Assembly: GCA_025716815.1 (NCBI GenBank)
Contig: JAIXMN010000038.1
Span: 1 to 64,000, forward strand
DNA: 64,000 nt
From: Dichotomocladium elegans
Lineage: Eukaryota; Mucoromycota; Mucoromycetes; Mucorales; Lichtheimiaceae
Direction: 5' to 3'
The stretch's first letter is position 1; every line of letters begins with the position of its first letter. The notes below the pieces were generated by a model that was not told the origin of the DNA, did not search any database, and saw only the letters and a list, made by a program, of their open reading frames with translations. Made by a program: the position numbers and the translations under genes. Shown in pieces: positions 31,340 to 43,571 of the stretch.

Positions 31340-31516
31340 GAAACATAATGTTACTGTATACGTTTGTCTTCCTATCTCACGCATCATTTCCGCCCATAGA
31401 CTATAGCTTTTTTTAAAAAAAAACAAATATACTTAACAATATTCATATTGAATATTTTTATTCCTGTTCGTGAATACTTCCAATTAGACTAATTTGCCTG
31501 GTGACGTTACCCAGCA

Positions 31517-32530
31517 TTAAGTTCTTACCTGTTCATTATGAAGGGATGCTTCATCATCTGAGGGGAGGTTCTCAGGAACAATGCCACTACTCCTGAGGAG
31601 CGCATTGCTATTACGAAGGAGTTGCCGCATCACCTGGAGATGCTGCCTGGCCATCTCCCGCCGCTCATTCCAGTCTTCTTCGCGGCGTTGGCGAACCTCC
31701 CTGCAGAACTCCTCCAGCTCTGCTCTCCTCTTCACCCGCTCTCTCTCCATCGCTGCTTCAAACATCCCAACCCCTGACTCGAGAGCACGCTGAGTATTAC
31801 TTAGCATGTGCTCGTCTAGTTCGCGGAAGATGTTGCGCACTGCGTCGAGGTCAAACACTGTGCGCCGTCCGCGCCCTAAACCAGGTCGAGCAGGGGCTGG
31901 GGCGTCTACTGGACCATTTTCGGCCGTCGTCGTCGCCGTCGCATCCTGGGCTTCATTCCTGGCAATGTGCATAGCACCAGTAACCCCCACATCCATTGAT
32001 TCCAGGGTGATGTGGGGGTGGATCGACGGGTCGTCGCGCAGGATCTGGCCTACTTGGTCGTAGTATCACCACTCGATGTCCGGGTGAGAGCCGCCAACAC
32101 CCGTGGCTCCAACGCGGCGTCTCTCGCTGTTGTATTTGTCTTTCAAAGACTGCCACTTGTTCTGCGCGCGGCGCGTGTCAATCTTTGAAAGGAAGTCGCC
32201 TGCATCAAAAGAGCGGCTCTGTCCAATCTCCCTTTGGACAGAGCTTTTGATGCCCTCGACCACCGAAGCCCAAATTCGATTCCTGACCATCGTGTCTTCG
32301 GAATTCAACAACCGCATGTAGTTGCGGCTCATTTCACCCAACAGCAAATCGATCGTTTTATCGCACCAAGAGATATTGCTGCTTGATTCGCCATTGGTGC
32401 TGACAGGCGCGAGATGAGCAGCACCTGTCGCTTGCTCGGAAACTGGAGCTGGCATGTTTCTGGCTTGGGACATTCCACGAAGGGAAAATTGGCCCATGCC
32501 GGGGAACGAGTTGCGATTGTTGCTGTTCAT
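31517..32530 (-). pseudogene. H2-a Myb/SANT-like protein, one nonsense change
   Basis: It corresponds codon for codon to the intact 337-residue protein of H2-b. A single TGA at 32066-32068 replaces the CGA present in H2-b (after HPDIEW), so the product would stop at residue 154, after the DNA-binding half and before the coiled-coil half. The rest of the frame is open. Confidence 0.88.
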
Positions 32531-32731
32531 GATGGTTGGATGTTGGAGTAAGAAGTTATGTGATACTATTCGTGTAGCGCCGTCCCTTTAGCAAAGCCAA
32601 AAAAGGAAGTCGTAGTAAGAAAAATTGATCGTTTTGATCAATTTTTTCTTGTATTCATCTGTGTCCATAAAAGGCACTCCTTCCTTTATAAGAAATAATT
32701 GATCGATTTAATTGATGTAATGAGAGGACCT

Positions 32732-33046
32732 AATGATTCCAGCAGACCTGCTAGTACCAACAAGAGACGCCGTGGTGGCTCATTGCTTGCAGACTCTCTT
32801 CTCCGGCTTGGCGAAATGAAGATGGAGCTGGAGAGAGAAAAGATGAAGCATCAGGCGGAAATGGAGAAGGAGAGGCTGAAGCAGCAAGCAGACTTGGAGA
32901 AGACTAGGATGCTGCTGTTACAGCAGGAAATTGCAGCAAGACTTCAAGAGTCCCAAGAACGCTCACTGATGTTGAGGCTTGAGATCAGTAAACTTGAGCA
33001 GCAAAAGCGAAGAAGAGGAAGCAGTCAAGAAGATGACGAGAATTGA
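32732..33046 (+). pseudogene. H1-R Myb-like protein, C-terminal coiled coil only
   Basis: About 100 codons matching the end of the H1-A accessory protein (GEMKMELEREKMKHQAEMEK, LLQQEIAARLQESQERS). The DNA-binding half is absent because the element is cut at 32732. The frame is open to TGA at 33046. Confidence 0.8.
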
Positions 33047-33746
33047 AGTGGTTGTATATAGCTGTAATAAGGCTAACTTAATAAACGAAATGTTCTGAGT
33101 ATTACTTTGTATACTTCAATTTATATATGATTGATAGACGTTAGTAGTGCCATATCTGCCATACGTAATGAATGTCTTGCATACACGATCATCTGGGAAT
33201 TCCTCCAAGGGTTCTAGGAAGATTTCATACATTTACAATATTGCAAAGAGCAACACTGTGCTCCTGTCTCGTATTTTGCTTAGAAAGGGATATTAAACAG
33301 TGACATATCCACGACTTCTTTGTATCAGATCTGGGGTGTCTCTACGTTATGTGGGGCAATCACCGCACCTGTGTCACTGTTACAGCACCGTTACTATTCT
33401 TCTTTACGCGCTACCTCGGGTTTCATAATATCTTCAGGAACAGCGTCAGGGCGCCGTTACAACATCAGGGATAAACGTCAATCAATGCTATTGACCGTTT
33501 AACTGGTTCCTTGATCTGACATGCTGCGTATTGGATCATCCAAGTTTTTTTTCCCATCTTCTTCCCAAATGACTGTCATGATAAGCATTTAATATAAATT
33601 GGCCTTCTCACGGCACTTCATAAATAACGATCAATCTTCTTTGAGTCTCACAGAATCTCTCTCAGTCTTTTACACATTTTTACCCTCTGATTTTACAAAC
33701 AGAATATTTTGAAACTGAATTATCTTTATTAAGCTATAAGTCTCTT
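33047..33746. other. non-coding interval of H1-R
   Basis: Sits between the two convergent H1-R genes. The first 180 bp and the last 50 bp align with H1-A. The centre (about 33225-33700) does not, and contains no gene that I can recognise. It is either the original spacer or an insertion. Confidence 0.4.
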
Positions 33747-35063
33747 TTATTCTTCCATAGCTTGAAGCACTATGCTTTTGATGTATTCTCTTTTAACATC
33801 ACCAGCTGAAAATGTCTGTCTACTTTGTCCATGTATTCCTTCCACTTCCTCCCTCTCATCGTCCAGGTTATTGTCTCCAGTAGTGATGTTTCTCCAATCG
33901 AATGGATCACCGTCGGTCAGCAAGATGTTGTGCAAGATTACACAGGCGTAAAACCATAAGACTGCGCATGCATGATCCCTCCTTCTATCTTTTCCTTTGC
34001 CAATAACGAGTCGCAGACCACGCAAGCTTTGGAACCGGCCTTTAAGCACGCCTATCGTATGCTCAACCCGTACTCTTGCTGTTGAAAGCTGATAGTTGAA
34101 CGTCTTGTTTTCTGGAATACTTGCCCTTGGCTCCTTGTATGGTGTAATAATTTCATCGCACACTGGATAGCCTTTGTCGCCTAGTAAGTATTCTCCTCCT
34201 TGGAAGTACTTTTCACAGTGGAGACCAATATCACTGTTACGCCAGACCCAGGTGTCATGTGCGCTCCCAACATGGCCTCATTCCATAAAGCGTATATGGA
34301 GATCAGGATCGGCGACGACCATTGCAGCAAGGGCATATTGGCTTTTTCTGGTATAATAATCCTCCGCATTTTCAACCAGTGCATATGCTAATGGAATCGA
34401 GGTTCCATCTACATATCCAATACAGTTGGGAAAACCAGAAATGGACTCGTTTGCTTTCTTGATTTGTTGTTTTTCTTCCTGAGTTGGCCAAGCGACATAT
34501 CTTTTAAGGCGAAGTAAGGCGACAATAACTCTATTGGTATAGAGATCGGTTGTACCATTCCCTACACCAAAACGTCTAGCCACTTGGCCAGCTGACGCTG
34601 CATTGCCATACATGCTGAATCGATACAGCGCAATGATGAGTTGTTGATACACTGGCGCTTGCTTTTTGTTGCTGGCATTCTGGAACACTTTGTCATTCTT
34701 GATCAGATCGAGAATAAAATTGAATGCTTGATACGACATGCGTGCTTCTTGTTTAAACTCTTTCTCCGGTAGATTGAAAACGATGTCTGACATGAAATTC
34801 GAGATAGGGATTGACCGGGAGCACTTATCCTCCATATATCTTCGAATGGAAATATGGGTGTAGATGGCATTTGTCGAAGTCATCGTTTCGTCGAAGTCGT
34901 CGTCGGTATCGCTGTCCTTTGCTAATTCCTGATGGTCGATGTCACTAATGATATTGCTGTCATCGTCCGAGTCGTCTTCAAAAAGCATTTCATGCAAACG
35001 TTCAGCAATGATTTGATCTTCCAGAGTCTGAAGAGTTTTCTGGCGTTCTGAGATTTTGGGCAT
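33747..35063 (-). pseudogene. H1-R Harbinger transposase, one in-frame stop
   Basis: A 438-codon frame closely related to the H1-A transposase. The catalytic motifs GYVDGTS, LLGDKGYP and RVRVEHTIGVLKGRF are all present. A TGA at 34275-34277 replaces the Cys codon of VECGHVGS in H1-A, which splits the frame. The N-terminal acidic region has a small insertion relative to H1-A. Confidence 0.88.
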
Positions 35064-35698
35064 TGTAGAATATGTATTATTGTTAGAAGAGATATAGTAG
35101 TGATCAAAAAATAACAGTACTTCTTATATATGATACTAAAGAATAAGTAGGAAAAAGTACTACTTTCAAAGAAACTCAAAGAATGAGCATGGAAACTATT
35201 TTTTTTGATAAGTCCCTCAAAGAATACCGAGGAAAAAGAAAAATTTCCTGAAAAGAACAAGAAGAACTTTTTTTTATAAAAAGGTGGGTCTCAAAGTTAC
35301 TTGAGAGATTTCTTCTGTGATTGGCTCATTTTCAATATCCGCAGAAATTCGTCTCTGGCAGATATTCGCACAGATTTTAACTTTGAGACCCCCTACTATA
35401 CACTCATACAACAAATCTACACCACAATGGAATTTGTCTACAAATTGAACTGCCTTGCTGACTATGCATGCGACCAACATGAATTGCGGTCAATTTCTGA
35501 AGAAATAGTCGATATCTGTGATCGCACATGGGTACAGCCAGAAGGATCTGGAATTCAACGATTGCTCACTCTGTACGTAAGTGCGCCAGTATTATAAGGA
35601 AGATACAGGATTTTCAAGAAGAACTTTGCCACAAATTTTAGTTGTTCATATAGACGGTCCAGGTTTTTCGTTTTTTTTTGCTTCAAATTCGAATACTG

Positions 35699-36330
35699 TC
35701 GCGGATACAGAGCAGACAGACAAGAAAGTGTAGCGCAGGAACAAGACAGGAGAACAGAAGGCAGGCACAGACCGAGAATGGGTTGGCAGTGATAGTGCTG
35801 GCAATGGAGTAGAGGGAAAGATCAGGAACTACTCTAGAGAACAATACTATACTACTAACCAGAATTGTGCCTGACAGAAAGAATCAAGACAAGACAGGAC
35901 AAGAGATGGAGGACAAGACAAGAACTACACTACGGGGGGTGGGTGTTAGGTACTCCCAATCACACAGCATGCACCAATTCGGATAGCTACCAGGAACAAG
36001 GCAGAGCCCAAAGAGGCAGGACAAAGGATAGGTATGAATCGATAGACCAGATAGACAGAGAACTGATGACCAGGGATGATATATGACGAAGGATAATCTG
36101 ATGATATTTTATTATAACAAATACGAGGGTATTTATACTAGATCTTATGGGAGAGACGTATGGGATATATTGAGGTTCGTTGCAATGACTTGAAGAATTA
36201 ATAAATGTAGACAGAGTAATAAATGCAATCGACCAAAATTAATGCAACCAGGACAATAAATGCATTCGTGAAAGGGGTACCCAGGGTAAGGGGCGAACGC
36301 TCTCGAATAATCCCATTTTGGGTCATGACA
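35699..36330 (-). repeat. GY2 3' LTR (complete)
   Basis: A 632-bp LTR, TGTCATGACCC... on the minus strand, ending in CCGCGACA. A purine run AGAAGGGGAGG precedes it on the pol side, the expected polypurine tract. It differs at several positions from the surviving part of the 5' LTR, so it is older than GY1. Confidence 0.9.
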
Positions 36331-36343
36331 GTAGCCTCCCCTT

Positions 36344-39313
36344 CTAGGTCCGAGTTCTACGAGGACGGTGGTCAGACTTGGGCCCTCGAGGGGCAGAACT
36401 GGGGCCAGGCTTGTTTGGGTGTCGCTGATGGAAGTCACGGATAGTTTCGGCGGCGTTCCAAAGATTTTCTGGTGGTTCCCACGTATTATCCGCGGGGTTT
36501 TCGTACCCTTTCCACTTGATCAAGTACTGTAACTTACGACGGCGTATGCGACTGTCCAAAACACGCTCAACCTCATAATGTTCTTCACCATTGACTTCGA
36601 ATGGGGGTGGTGTAGGCTTGACGTGGCCAGGGATATCTGGGTACTCAGAATTATCGCGCGGTGACAACAGACTGACATGGAATACGGGATGAATCTGCAT
36701 CGAGGCAGGCTGCTCGAGACGATATGCATGCGAGCCAATGCGAGCGATGACCTTGAATGGACCTAGGAACTTATGGTCTAGTTTTGCCGATGGGCGAGCA
36801 GTGTGAATATGACGGCTCGATAAATATACATAGTCGCCTATCTGGTATTCGGGTGCTGGCCGACGACCCTCATTGTAAAAGGCTCCTTGCGTTTTTTGTG
36901 CTAGCTTAATCTCCAAACGAAGCGAATCGTGGAGATCCCTCAGCGTCTTTATGAAATCATCTGAGGACTTTGAGAAACTGGAGCTTGCAGGGGCTGGTGC
37001 GGTGGTGAAACGAGGGTGGTAACCTGAATTAGCTTCGAAAGGTGAATGTCGGGTCGAACTTTGTTGTGAGTTATTGTAACTAAACTCGGCCAGGGACAGG
37101 AACTGGGACCAATCGTCTTGCTGGTAATTTGTGTACATCCGCAGATACTGTTCCAATATGGCGTTCGTGCGTTCTGTCTGGACGTCGCTCTGGGGGTGGA
37201 AAGCGGTGGACATGCATGGCTTGATTTTGAGCAGCTGCAGGATTGATTGCCAAAAACTAGATGTGAAAATTGAGCCACGGTCTGACACAATCTCGCTCGG
37301 AAGGCCATGTAAACGGAATATTTCGTGGACGAACAGACGTGCCAACTGTTCGGCAGTGATGGTGTATTGGCAGGGAACGAAATGCGCCATTTTGGTTAGC
37401 CAATCCACGACGACCCAGATACTGTCGTATCCATTGGATATTGGTAGTCCCGTGATGAAATCCATGCTGATCGCAGCCCAAGGGCGTTCTGGTACTTGTA
37501 ATGGTCTAAGTAATCCCTGCGGGGCTCGGTGGTCGGCTTTTGATCGCCTGCATACTGGGCAATTATGGACGTAGCGGTTGATGAACTTTCGTATGCCTGG
37601 CCAGTAATACAGTCTTGAGACGAGTTCTCAGGTTCTTGCTCTACCTGAATGACCAGCGACAGGAGAGTCATGGTGTTCCTCAAGGATTGCGATCTTCAAA
37701 TCGTCACTGGACGGGACGCAGACGCGATTGTCAAAGAGTAGTAAAGATGTTTCGTCTTCGATGGTGTATCTTTCCATCTTCTTCCGGAGATGTCTGGGGA
37801 TACTAGCAGGAGACTTGACAAACTGGATGATCTTCTGTAAGTCAGCATCTTCGAGAAGCATGGTTTGGATCCTATCAAGCAGGGCAAAGCCTAAGTGGGA
37901 TGATGATACAGTGTTCAGCACAATCTGCCCTTCGTGAAATATCCCCTGGACTGGCTGCTTCTCGTTTTCCCCCTCCCCAAAGGCCATGTCTCGACGCCGA
38001 GAGAGAGCATCGGCCTTGGGGTTCTGTGAGCCTGGACGATAAGTAATTTGAAAATCGTATTCGCTGAAGGCTATAGCCCATCTGGCGTGGCGACGAGTGA
38101 GGGATTTCGCAGGTGACGTCATGAAGTACTGTAGGTTTTTGTGATCCGTGTACACCAGGATCCGGTGGTGGGCACCTTGAAGATAATGACGCCACGTTGC
38201 GAAACTCTCAACTATGGCTAGGAGTTCTTTATCATATATGTCGTAGTTTACCTCGGCCGGTGATAGTTTGCGGCTAAAGAATGCGACAGGGTGAAGTTTG
38301 CCATCATCAGCTATGTGGTTAAGAACGCCGGCGATCGCGGAGTCGGATGCGTCGGTTTCTACTACGATTTTGCGGTCTGGATGGTAATAGTGGAGGATTG
38401 GGGCGGTGGTGAAAGCGTCCTTGAGTTCCTGGAAAGCTTTATCCTGTTCGGGCCCCCAAAGGAATGGTACTTTCTTTTTCAAGAGCGAGGTCAGGGGCAG
38501 GGCGATTCCCGAGTAGCCCTTGATGAACCGACGGTAGAAGTTCGCGAAGCCGAGGAACACTTGGACATCGTGCACTGATTTGGGGATAGGCCAATCAAGG
38601 ATGCAGGAGACCTTTTCGGGATCCATAGAGATGCCTGTGTCGTTTATGTGGAAACCTAAGAAGCTGACTTCATGTACGTCGAACTCACATTTTTCGGCTT
38701 TGACATAGAGTTCCGCGTTGCGCAGTTTCTCGAGGACCTGACGGACGTGTGCGTCGTGATCCTTATCATCATCGCTGAATATGAGGATGTCATCGAGGTA
38801 AACTACAACGAACTGGTCGAGGTAGTCGCGCAAAACGTTGTTGATATGTGATTGCCAGGACGCCGGGGCATTCGTCAGACCAAAAGGCATAACCTGATAC
38901 TCAAAATGACCATAGCGGGTGCGGAACGCCATCTTCCATTCCTCGCCTTCTGCGATGCAGATGCGATGATACGCGTTTCGGATATCGAGCTTGGTGAATA
39001 TGCGCGCAGTGGCGAGGCGATCGACCATTTCGTTTATTAGTGGAAGTGGATACCTGTTCTTGATGGTCACTTTGTTTAGCCCATGGTAGTCGACACAGAG
39101 GCGAAGAGAGCCATCTTTCTTCTTGACAAAGATTATGGGTGCACCTGCGGGGCTGGTTGAGCGACGTATAAACCCATTTTCTAGGTTGGTTGTTAGGTAG
39201 TCAGAGAGAGCCTTCAGTTCTTCTTGTGATAACGGATAGATGGGGCCAAAAGGAGGCTGAGCATTTTCTGTAAGTGGGATGATATGATCTATGCCTGGAC
39301 GGTGGATTGGCAA
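36344..39313 (-). pseudogene. pol: GY2 pol: RT, RNase H, integrase and chromodomain, one in-frame stop
   Basis: A single frame of about 990 codons with one TGA at 37625-37627 (ACC TGA GAA, probably from CGA). Reverse transcriptase motifs include RLCVDYHGLN, MPFGLTNAPASWQ and YLDD at 38789-38800. RNase H shows ETDASDSAIAGV and YTDHKNLQYF. The integrase zinc module is split by the stop (HHDSPVAGHSG ... [10 protein letters not shown]). The core has [16 protein letters not shown] and [14 protein letters not shown] chromodomain closes the protein ([33 protein letters not shown]); it is known to steer chromoviruses to modified histones. Protease and gag are missing. Confidence 0.92.
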
Positions 39314-39363
39314 CGAACTGGCTTCGGCTTTGCTAAAGACGTCGAGGTAATCGTGATACTTTG

Positions 39364-39667
39364 TAGGTATGAATCGATATACCGGATAGACAGAGAACCG
39401 ATGCCCAGGGATGATGTATGACGAAAAGGATAATCTGATGATATTTTATTATAACAAATACGAGGGTATTTATACTAGATCTTATGGGAGAGGCGTATGG
39501 GATATATTGAGGTTCGTTGCAATGACTTGAAGAATTAATAAATGTAGACGGAGTAATAAATGCAATCGACCAAAATTAATGCAACCAGGACAATAAATGC
39601 ATTCGTGAAAGGGGTACCCAGGGTAAGGGGCGAACGCTCTCGAATAATCCCATTTTGGGTCATGACA
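39364..39667 (-). repeat. GY2 5' LTR, truncated
   Basis: The outer 304 bp of the LTR matches 36026-36330. The match stops at TAGGTATGAATCG, where it meets pol-side sequence. The missing portion would hold the end of the LTR and the start of transcription. Confidence 0.88.
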
Positions 39668-41462
39668 AATACAAATTTTAGTATTTCTTTGCCACCCTTT
39701 TGTCAAATTAAAACGCAATAGCAGCAAGAACATTTCAATCAAGGCTATAGATGAGTCTTCCTTCTCCTCTTTTTACACCAGAATAGTTTTGGGAGGCCAA
39801 CCATTTATGTTTCATTCTAATTTTGAAGGAAGAAGAGAAACGAAATACTAAAATTTGTATTCGATTTTGAAGCAAAAAAAAACGAAAAACCTAGACCGTC
39901 TATACGAACAAGTAAAATTTGTGGCAAAGTTCTTCTTGAAAATCCTGTATTTGTTACTAACTAGGACTTGCAGGATTACCCCATGAATGAGGCTACTGAT
40001 TCTGTTGACACAAGGGACAGTAATGAAGATGAGTCAGAGGCGCCAATGGAGAAGGATAGGATTGCTGCAACTATTCCCAGGGGTCCCTATCATATCTACA
40101 CGTTTGAACAGCAAGTTAACGTGTTGTGGATGGTCATCAACTCTGGGACATCTGCAGCTGAAGCTGGCTGTCGTTGTGGTGTAAAGGAGCGAATGGCACA
40201 AGATTGGGTTCGCAAATATAAGAATGATCCTGAACAGCAAGTCCCAAGGCTTGGGAACAAGAAGGATATGAACAGCAATCAAAAGCTGTTTGACGAGCAC
40301 AGCAGCTACTTGGTGTCGTATTATGAGGCCCATCCAGAGGCGACCCTCTGTCAGGCATGGGATGCACTGTGCACTGAATTTGAAGGACTCACTATCACGC
40401 TGGCCAGTCTTCAGAAACACCTGGTGAAGAAATGCTCCCTCACACTGAAGAAATTAGAGAAGTTGCCAGCGGCGCGGAATTCTGATCGAGTTGTTGAGCA
40501 ACGATTCCAGGCAGTTAGCGAATGGATGGCTGATGAAAAGTTCAACTTTTCAGAAGCTGTGTTCATCGACGAGGCGGGCTTCAACCTCCATATCTGCAGG
40601 AACTTCGGCTGCTCGAAACGGGGAATGCCAGCCAAGACAACTGTCCCAACGAACTGGGAATCTCATTGACAATTTTGGGTGCAATCTGCAATGTTGGCGT
40701 GATCAATGTTTCCTTACGAAAGCTGGAAGCAGTTAGCAGCAAAAAACGAAAGCACGATGGAAAGGCAACAGTTCATAATGCACGGATTGGGACTAGAACT
40801 GAGCATTACAAGCAGTTCATCTGTGGGGTGCTGGACGTTTTAGATGCTCACAATTTAAAAGGCTGTAACCTTGTTATGGATAATGCACCTATCCACCAAA
40901 ATGAAACTATCCGAGAGATGATCGAAGGCTGCGGATATGGTTGTATTTATTTACCCCCATATTCACCTTTCCTGAATCCAATTAAAGAATTTTGGTCAAA
41001 GGTCAAAGCAGGTAAACACAAAGAGTATTTGTGGCTGAAAATGTTTGCTGATTAGAGTCCAATTATTCCAGGTGTATGTCGTAATGAGCTCAATGAAGCA
41101 GACTCGTTAATGCTATGGATAACTGAGGCAGCAAAGACAGTTACAAATAGGGACTGCTGTGGGTGGATTTGGCATGCAGAATCATTCTTCCCGCGCTGTC
41201 TGGCAAAGGAATATAAGTTGTAATAGTTCTTTGCTTCATAAATAAATTGAGTGCTGAGTCAAAGGAAAAGTGGTTTATCAAATGTTCAGCAAGTGTCCAT
41301 ACTAGACCTGCAAAGTCATTTTCAGAAAGGTCGAATGATCTTTGTGATGGCATGCAATTTAGTTTAGCCCCTCCACTGCAAAGCTAATTTCACACCCCGC
41401 AAACAAAAAATCCTACTGGCTGAATGGCCAGGAAAAATCCAGTACATCAGCATATCGCTGTC

Positions 41463-41642
41463 TTATTTGACATCTTCGTCATCCACTTCATTTTCCTCTT
41501 CTTCATTGAAATAACTAATGGCGGCTTGTAACAAAGCCAGATGCTGCTGAATTGCAGGAACCATTGTTACAAGGCGTTGACGTTGTTCAACTGTCAAAGT
41601 ACGAGAAGGAGTAATCGCGTCAGTGTTGTTGCTGTTATTCAT
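41463..41642 (-). CDS. small acidic protein, 59 residues, unknown
   Basis: An ATG-to-TAA frame just past the 3' end of the mariner pseudogene, on the opposite strand. It starts Asn/Ser-rich (MNNSNNTDAITPSRTL), continues with a helix (VEQRQRLVTMVPAIQQHLALL) and ends acidic (FNEEEENEVDDEDVK). It could be a second gene of the mariner element or the end of a Myb-like partner. The composition looks coding, but no family is recognised. Confidence 0.4.
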   Translation of the reverse strand: MNNSNNTDAITPSRTLTVEQRQRLVTMVPAIQQHLALLQAAISYFNEEEENEVDDEDVK

Positions 41643-43571
41643 TTTTTAGATCGAGAATAATATTCAACCTCTTTTAGATACTGTAAATTTATGATGTTTA
41701 TTTCAGATCGCAAAATAATTATAGTAGAGACAATTGCTTAGCATTTCGACGTTCTTTTTTGACAGCTCGAAGCATATCCCTTTTTTGGCTGATCCCCATT
41801 AGGAAACATTTTTTCATGGATGAATTTCTTCAACGAAAAACTTAGGATAAGAATGGAAAGTGATTAAAAATAGGTGCGTCATACAGTAACACCAAAATGT
41901 CGTCCTTTGAAAACTTTTATACAAATTAAGACTTCTGGAAGTGCTTGAGAGCACACTAGATGTAGATGGAGTAATAAATGCAGCCATGAAAGAGGAATCC
42001 AGTGTAATAGGAGAATGCTCTTGAATATTCCTGTTTTTTCCAGGACGATGTGTGTGAATAACACTATGGTCAGGAAAATACTGGTAACATCCATTACGAT
42101 AAAGGAGCATGGATGTCGAGCTATAGGCTTCCTTGATGTTCAATATTGGAGGTTGGCTGCAGACCCAATCCAGGACTGTTACAATAACGCTAATTGAGTC
42201 AGGTTAAATTATACTCTATGGAGTGCCAGGCACCTCGGTATACGTCCGGCAGTGTGACTGAACCGGCGTTCTGCAGTCGCAGTTCTTCAGAGCCAATTGG
42301 GAAAGAAATAGCCACGGCTTAACTGGAAGCCAGCTGCAGACATGAGCTTACCAAAATCACTGCGGCGTATAGCTGCCGTATCGCTGACGTCTGGTCAAGC
42401 TACTTTCAATACTTTGAGAGGAAAGTATGCGCTACTTGAATATGCATGCTTAGCACTATGATTTTCAATATTTGCGTGGGGTTTTTGGTTGCCATGGCGA
42501 CCTGACGTTGTCATCCAATTCCCGGTAAGTATAGTAACGCTGATGTTGCTATAGGAATAGCCGGCAACCACGTGAGGGTTAAAGCTGCCATGGAAACCAC
42601 GGATTAAGCCGATATACCCTTTTTAGGAAAAAGAAATTTAAAAATAAATTTGCTAGCTTCAGTAAAGGATGTCGCAAGCATGTGATCTAATAATACCTGT
42701 TCCGCTGGCGAGCCACTACGGGTCACAATTTCAGGAAGTCCGCAATACGGCGGTCGCTTTAGTACACCGCTTTAAGCAAGAAATGAGGACACCAATCGAA
42801 ATGAGCTTGAAGCAATTCCACAATTCACACTTTGGCACTTTTGGGTGGTTACTGAAGTCCAAAAAATATTTCCTGTGGTTCTCATCCCATTCAAGTTGTT
42901 CTCATCATGCTCGGTTGGTTATACAGCCATCCAAATTAGGCATTATTCATGTTTTTCTGGGTGGTCTTCCAAAAAAGAGGTTGTTTGAGCATCCAGATTC
43001 CAATGGTGGATAATGCATGGTTAAATGTAATATTTTGGGAGCTGGATTGAGACAGGACAAGAAGGGTGTTAGGTGCTTTCCAACAAGACAAGACAGGACA
43101 AGACCAATAGGACAGGACAGGACAGAAGCACAGAGGCCAAGAGAAGAGTTGAACCAGAAGGAATCATATGGAAACAAAGAAACAAGATAACTGATTGCTC
43201 TTTACTAATGATAATGCTATGGCTATATATATATAATACGTGTGTATAAGATTATGGTGAGAAAAGTACTGATAACAACAATTACGAAAAAAAGGGGATT
43301 TGGATGGCTAGCTATGGACTTCACTGATGATCGATATAGGAGATGTTGTGTTTGGTTGTTACATTAAATCATTGAAAATGGTTTTGTCAAGAGTACATAT
43401 GTAAAAGATATTCCAGTGAGAATAAGCCTTTGAAAGAGCAAAGTCTACCTCTTCAGGTTGGTCTTTACTACTTGCTTTTTTCCAACCCCATTTACAAAGT
43501 CCTTATGTATGCCCCAGGGTCAGTGGTTCCCCAACCACCCCCCCAAAAAAAATTTTTTTCAAGTACACACT
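41643..43571. other. fragment zone without a recognisable gene
   Basis: About 1.9 kb of mixed remnants. Two stretches resemble each other (42045-42182 and 43255-43371) and look like the end of an LTR-type repeat. A frame at 42669-43013 opens with ATG but matches nothing I know. A TA microsatellite lies near 43213. C/A/T homopolymer runs stand next to H1-L (43535-43560). Confidence 0.4.
43040..43371. repeat. possible solo LTR or LTR fragment
   Basis: The segment starts with GGACAAGAAGGGTGTTAGGTG, resembling the GY2/GY5 LTR interior, and ends GGTTGTTACA. Its last 120 bp match 42045-42182 by eye. No clean target duplication was found, so boundaries and class are uncertain. Confidence 0.35.

Larger units (their letters stand above)
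29582..32731 (+). mobile_element. H2-a: PIF/Harbinger transposon, 3150 bp
   Basis: Identical in length to H2-b (47978-51127) and nearly identical in sequence. Terminal inverted repeats are about 66 bp, beginning AGGTCCTCTCATTACATC. It has a spliced transposase on the plus strand and a Myb/SANT-like gene on the minus strand. Flanking triplets are ATG (left) and AAT (right), so there is no target duplication, unlike H2-b. The right flank is H1-R sequence, but the left flank is not. The second gene is broken by one TGA. Confidence 0.92.
32732..35394 (+). mobile_element. H1-R: left-truncated Harbinger related to H1-A
   Basis: Starts abruptly at the right end of H2-a inside the Myb-like gene and ends with TTTGAGACCCCCT at 35394, followed by ACT. 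It holds the coiled-coil end of the Myb-like gene and a transposase with one stop. It is clearly more diverged from H1-A than H1-L is. Its left end and first exon are missing. Confidence 0.85.
35699..39667 (-). mobile_element. GY2: chromovirus (Ty3/gypsy with chromodomain), 5'-deleted
   Basis: A minus-strand element with AATAC on both sides (35694-35698, 39668-39672). The 3' LTR is complete (35699-36330). The 5' LTR (39364-39667) has lost its inner half, and primer site, gag and protease are gone. The deletion joins pol sequence directly to LTR sequence at 39363/39364. It inserted into the MITE. Confidence 0.9.
35606..39947. mobile_element. fold-back MITE (about 370 bp) split by GY2
   Basis: Two arms of about 110 bp form an inverted repeat: 35606-35698 plus the first bases after GY2, and about 39838-39947. 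Both start with CAGGATTTTCAAGAAGAAC next to TA, so the target duplication is TA as for Tc1/mariner. Removing GY2 (35699-39667) and one copy of AATAC gives a 368-bp element without a coding region. It sits in the intron of the mariner gene. Confidence 0.85.
35427..41223 (+). pseudogene. Tc1/mariner transposase gene, two exons, intron filled by other elements
   Basis: Exon 1 (35427-35576, 50 codons) ends CTGTAC|GTAAGT. Exon 2 starts at 39974 after TACTAAC...TTGCAG, in the same phase, so one gene spans a 4.4-kb intron made of a MITE and a gypsy element. Exon 2 encodes a helix-turn-helix (AAEAGCRCGVKERMAQDWV), then the DDE domain: D in AVFIDEAGFN and D in LVMDNAPIH. The third residue is Lys (NPIKEFW, AAA at 40984-40986) at the position 35 residues after the second Asp where Glu is expected. 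Other lesions: a frameshift near 40660 and TAG at 41053-41055. H1-R inserted just upstream of exon 1. Confidence 0.8.
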
